This document shows, one piece after another, positions 61,852 through 64,000 of a stretch of DNA of 64,000 bases (the first letter of the stretch is position 1; each line of letters opens with the position of its first letter). Origin of the DNA: Candidatus Dechloromonas phosphorivorans. Lineage in GTDB: Bacteria > Pseudomonadota > Gammaproteobacteria > Burkholderiales > Rhodocyclaceae. The stretch lies in the NCBI GenBank assembly GCA_016721185.1, contig JADKIP010000012.1, positions 663,542 to 727,541 on the forward strand, read 5' to 3'. The position numbers and the translations under genes were made by a program. The notes under the pieces are model-generated. The model saw only the letters and a list, made by a program, of their open reading frames with translations, ran no database searches and was not told the DNA's origin.

Positions 61852-62651
61852 TGACGATCTGGTGGCTGGCTTACCCTTTGCTGGGGATTTTTGGTGGTTT
61901 TGTCGCCGGGCTGTTCGGCGTCGGCGGCGGTCTGACGCTGGTCCCCTTCATGTTCATGATCTTCACGGCGCAGCATTTTCCGCCTGAGCATGTCATGCAC
62001 CTGTCGCTCGGTACCTCGATGGCGACCATCGTCTTTACCTCGCTGTCCAGCATGCGGGCGCATCATGCCCACGGCGCAGTGCGTTGGGATATCGTCCGCC
62101 ATCTGGCGCCGGGGCTGGTACTCGGCACCTTTGGCGGTTCTCTGGTCGCCGGTCAGGTGCCGACCGGGCCGATGACGGCTATTTTCGTGGTGATTGTTTA
62201 TTACGCCGCGCTGCAGATGATGCTCGACTTCAAGCCCAAGGCGCACCGGCAATTGCCCGGCCCGGTCGGGCTGTTCGCGGCGGGCGGGTCAATCGGTGTG
62301 GTCTCCAGTCTGGTCGCGGCGGGTGGCGGTTTTCTGTCGATCCCCTTCATGTTGTTTTGCAATGTCGCTATTCATGCGGCCGTCGGCACTTCGTCGGCGC
62401 TCGGCTTCCCGATTGCCGTGGCCGGTGCCATCGGCTATATCGTCGCCGGCTGGAGTGATGCCGGGTTGCCCGCCTATTCGCTCGGTTACATTTACCTGCC
62501 GGCTTTTGTCGGCATCGTCACGATGAGTGTGCTGGTTGCGCCGTTCGGCGCCAAGCTGGCGCACAGGCTGCCAGTCAAGAAGTTGAAGCGGGCGTTTGGT
62601 GCCTTTCTCGCTCTGCTGGCCAGCAAGATGTTGTACAGCCTGATCGGCTGA
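61851..62651 (+). CDS. TauE/SafE family sulfite/sulfonate exporter-like permease
   Basis: A 266-residue membrane protein with about eight hydrophobic segments and the duplicated TauE pattern (FVAGLFGVGGGLTLVPFMF... SSLVAAGGGFLSIPFMLFCN). Members export sulfite or organosulfonates or move other anions; this one's substrate is unknown. The ATG at 61851 overlaps the EVE stop by one base. A hairpin terminator follows. Confidence 0.88.
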   Translation: MTIWWLAYPLLGIFGGFVAGLFGVGGGLTLVPFMFMIFTAQHFPPEHVMHLSLGTSMATIVFTSLSSMRAHHAHGAVRWDIVRHLAPGLVLGTFGGSLVAGQVPTGPMTAIFVVIVYYAALQMMLDFKPKAHRQLPGPVGLFAAGGSIGVVSSLVAAGGGFLSIPFMLFCNVAIHAAVGTSSALGFPIAVAGAIGYIVAGWSDAGLPAYSLGYIYLPAFVGIVTMSVLVAPFGAKLAHRLPVKKLKRAFGAFLALLASKMLYSLIG

Positions 62652-62673
62652 AACGCCTTGAAGAGGCGTTGAT
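62652..62673 (+). terminator. Terminator after the TauE-type gene
   Basis: AACGCCT / AGGCGTT stem (62652-62670) around a short TGAAG loop, followed by GATTT. It lies directly after the TGA at 62651. Confidence 0.65.
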
Positions 62674-62723
62674 TTAAACCATTTCGTCGTTCCCGCGCAG
62701 GCGCACTACTGTCCGGAATAAAT

Positions 62724-63880
62724 TCATGCGAACAATCCGGGCTGTCGTTGAGAGAAAGCGAGGCGTTGTTCTCGCGTCTCTGGTCGCTGCAACTTCGAGA
62801 GGCGTTGGAACAGTGAAGCGCGCGCTGTTGCGAGGAGCATCCACAAACTGCCGGTGAAGGCGTGCGCCTTCTTGTAGAGGCCAGCAGGAGGTAGCTGATG
62901 AGTGCACACAGTATCTGATGCGCACGGCGTTCTCGCTGCGTCCGAGGAAACGTTTTGATCTTCAGGTGCTGGCTTGATCCATTTGAAGAACAACTCGATC
63001 TGCCAGCGATCCTTGTAGTGCTGGGCGATGACCGAAGCCGGGGTGCTCCAGGTCATTGGTCGCGAGGATCAAAGGGCGCTCCTTGTCAGGCCGAGCGACG
63101 ACGATGCGCCGGAGTGGCTTCTCGTAGCGATTGCGCCTGCCACCGCCCCTGATGTCGGTAGGCGAAGCGCACGATCTGATCTTCCAGAATCGTGTCGCGA
63201 TCTGCCGCAGCGATGGGCCGTGAGGTGTCAACGCGCAGGGCAGCGTTATAGTTGAAGCGGGTGACGAAGCGAGCATGCTGGGCATCAATGTTGGCCCACC
63301 AGTTGTAGTCGCAGTAACCCCTTGTCAAAGACGTAAGTGGCACCACGCCTCAATCGGTAGCCGATACCTTCCGAAACGTCATTGACGTTGGCGGCAGAAG
63401 CTAAACTGTGCAGGGGATTTGTTCATGGGCGGCATAAGCAGATGCAACTTGATGCCCTGGGTATTGCGCGTGCTGCTGCCTCGCGTCCAGGCATCGAACC
63501 CCGCCCTTCAGGGCCGATCGATGGGGAATCGACAGATCACAGCAGACTCGCTTTCCCGGCGCAACTGGCGGCTGGCCTGCCCCCATCAGCAGGCGGGCCG
63601 CCTGTCTCAAAGACCACCGCCCGCGGCGGCCATTGGCCTCGCCAGCGTCGAACGACGGACGGGACCGGTACCCAGATGATACGTGATGGTTGCTTTGCTG
63701 TCCCGCTTCCGAGCTGGACGAAGACTCGGCAATGAGATGGCCAGAGAGCATTGCCACCAGTTGGTGCCCAGCAGCCAAAGCCTTTGCTGTATTTGTCGGC
63801 CTGGTGTTCCATTACCAGACGATCAACCGCACTCGGGGCAGTCCCTTCAATCATTTCCTTGCATTCGGCTTATCCTGAAC
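62724..63880 (-). pseudogene. IS4-type transposase with DUF4372-like N-terminus, heavily frameshifted
   Basis: Matching fragments lie in different minus-strand frames: VMEHQADKYSKGFGCW and QLVAMLSGHL near the start (DUF4372-type), the middle DAQHARFVTRFNYNAALRV, and near the end VIAQHYKDRWQIELFFKWIK, which is the Y-(2)-R-(3)-E-(6)-K motif with the catalytic Glu. No complete frame exists. Terminal inverted repeats and target duplication could not be defined with certainty. I see nothing more in the last 120 nt. Confidence 0.75.
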
Positions 63881-64000
63881 ATGTTGCGGCATCCGGTGCG
63901 ACAGGTTGGCGCCTCAGGGTTTCTAACCCCTTTCAACCAGATGCCGCGAACTGCCTTCAAGCGTGGTCACCGGAAAATATCCCACGGCCAGGTAGTGCGC

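Overview
The window is bacterial chromosome of about 60% GC and looks like a betaproteobacterium of the Rhodocyclales (Dechloromonas/Azonexus-like). Reasons: the recA-recX-lptB-rpoN-hpf-ptsN-hprK order, a circularly permuted two-piece tmRNA with tag ANDEQFAIAA, zapA followed by a 6S RNA, and a fused LivM-LivG transporter gene. The genus is inference; no search was run.

Layout. 1-6 kb: the end of an FHA-domain protein, a PsiF-like protein, and a minus-strand block for envelope, nitrogen/PTS and DNA-repair functions, headed by recA with a clear LexA box. 6-20 kb: housekeeping and accessory metabolism (pseudouridine synthase, Na+/solute symporter, VanZ protein, ferredoxin, hydrolase, NodI-type ATPase, pseudo-receiver, B12/radical SAM protein, alcohol dehydrogenase, DUF4160/DUF2442 pair, GST, LysR and others). 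20.6-29.7 kb: an insertion-sequence island with five IS elements whose ends and target duplications can be read exactly. It holds a broken YefM/YoeB module and a low-GC two-gene cargo, one gene of which is split by an ISAs1-family element. 29.8-33.6 kb: VapBC-like toxin-antitoxin, then NodJ-type permease, cutA and dsbD. The NodJ permease lies 19 kb from its likely partner ATPase. 33.6-39.8 kb: a branched-chain amino acid/amide-type ABC transporter with two tandem binding proteins. 39.9-41 kb: riboflavin synthase and tmRNA.

41-48 kb: two divergent TonB genes. The forward one heads an operon of tonB-exbB-exbD, an outer-membrane receptor, a beta-propeller protein with CECC and CPHH motifs, and a thioredoxin-like protein. 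This is the best candidate in the window for a dedicated, poorly characterised uptake system. 48-54 kb: SelO (carrying an in-frame copy of a dispersed repeat), a hybrid histidine kinase and a Tim44-like protein. 54-60 kb: a B12 locus (riboswitch, frameshifted btuB, btuC, btuD, cobO, cobB). 60-62.7 kb: zapB-like gene, zapA, 6S RNA, META lipoprotein, EVE protein, TauE exporter. 62.7-64 kb: a decayed IS4-type transposase.

Two cross-cutting points. A roughly 36-bp repeat with ends GACCATAG and GGTCAACC recurs between genes and once inside selO. Single-base frameshifts are concentrated in the IS copies, btuB, the EVE gene and the last kilobase, often in homopolymers, so some apparent pseudogenes may be assembly errors.
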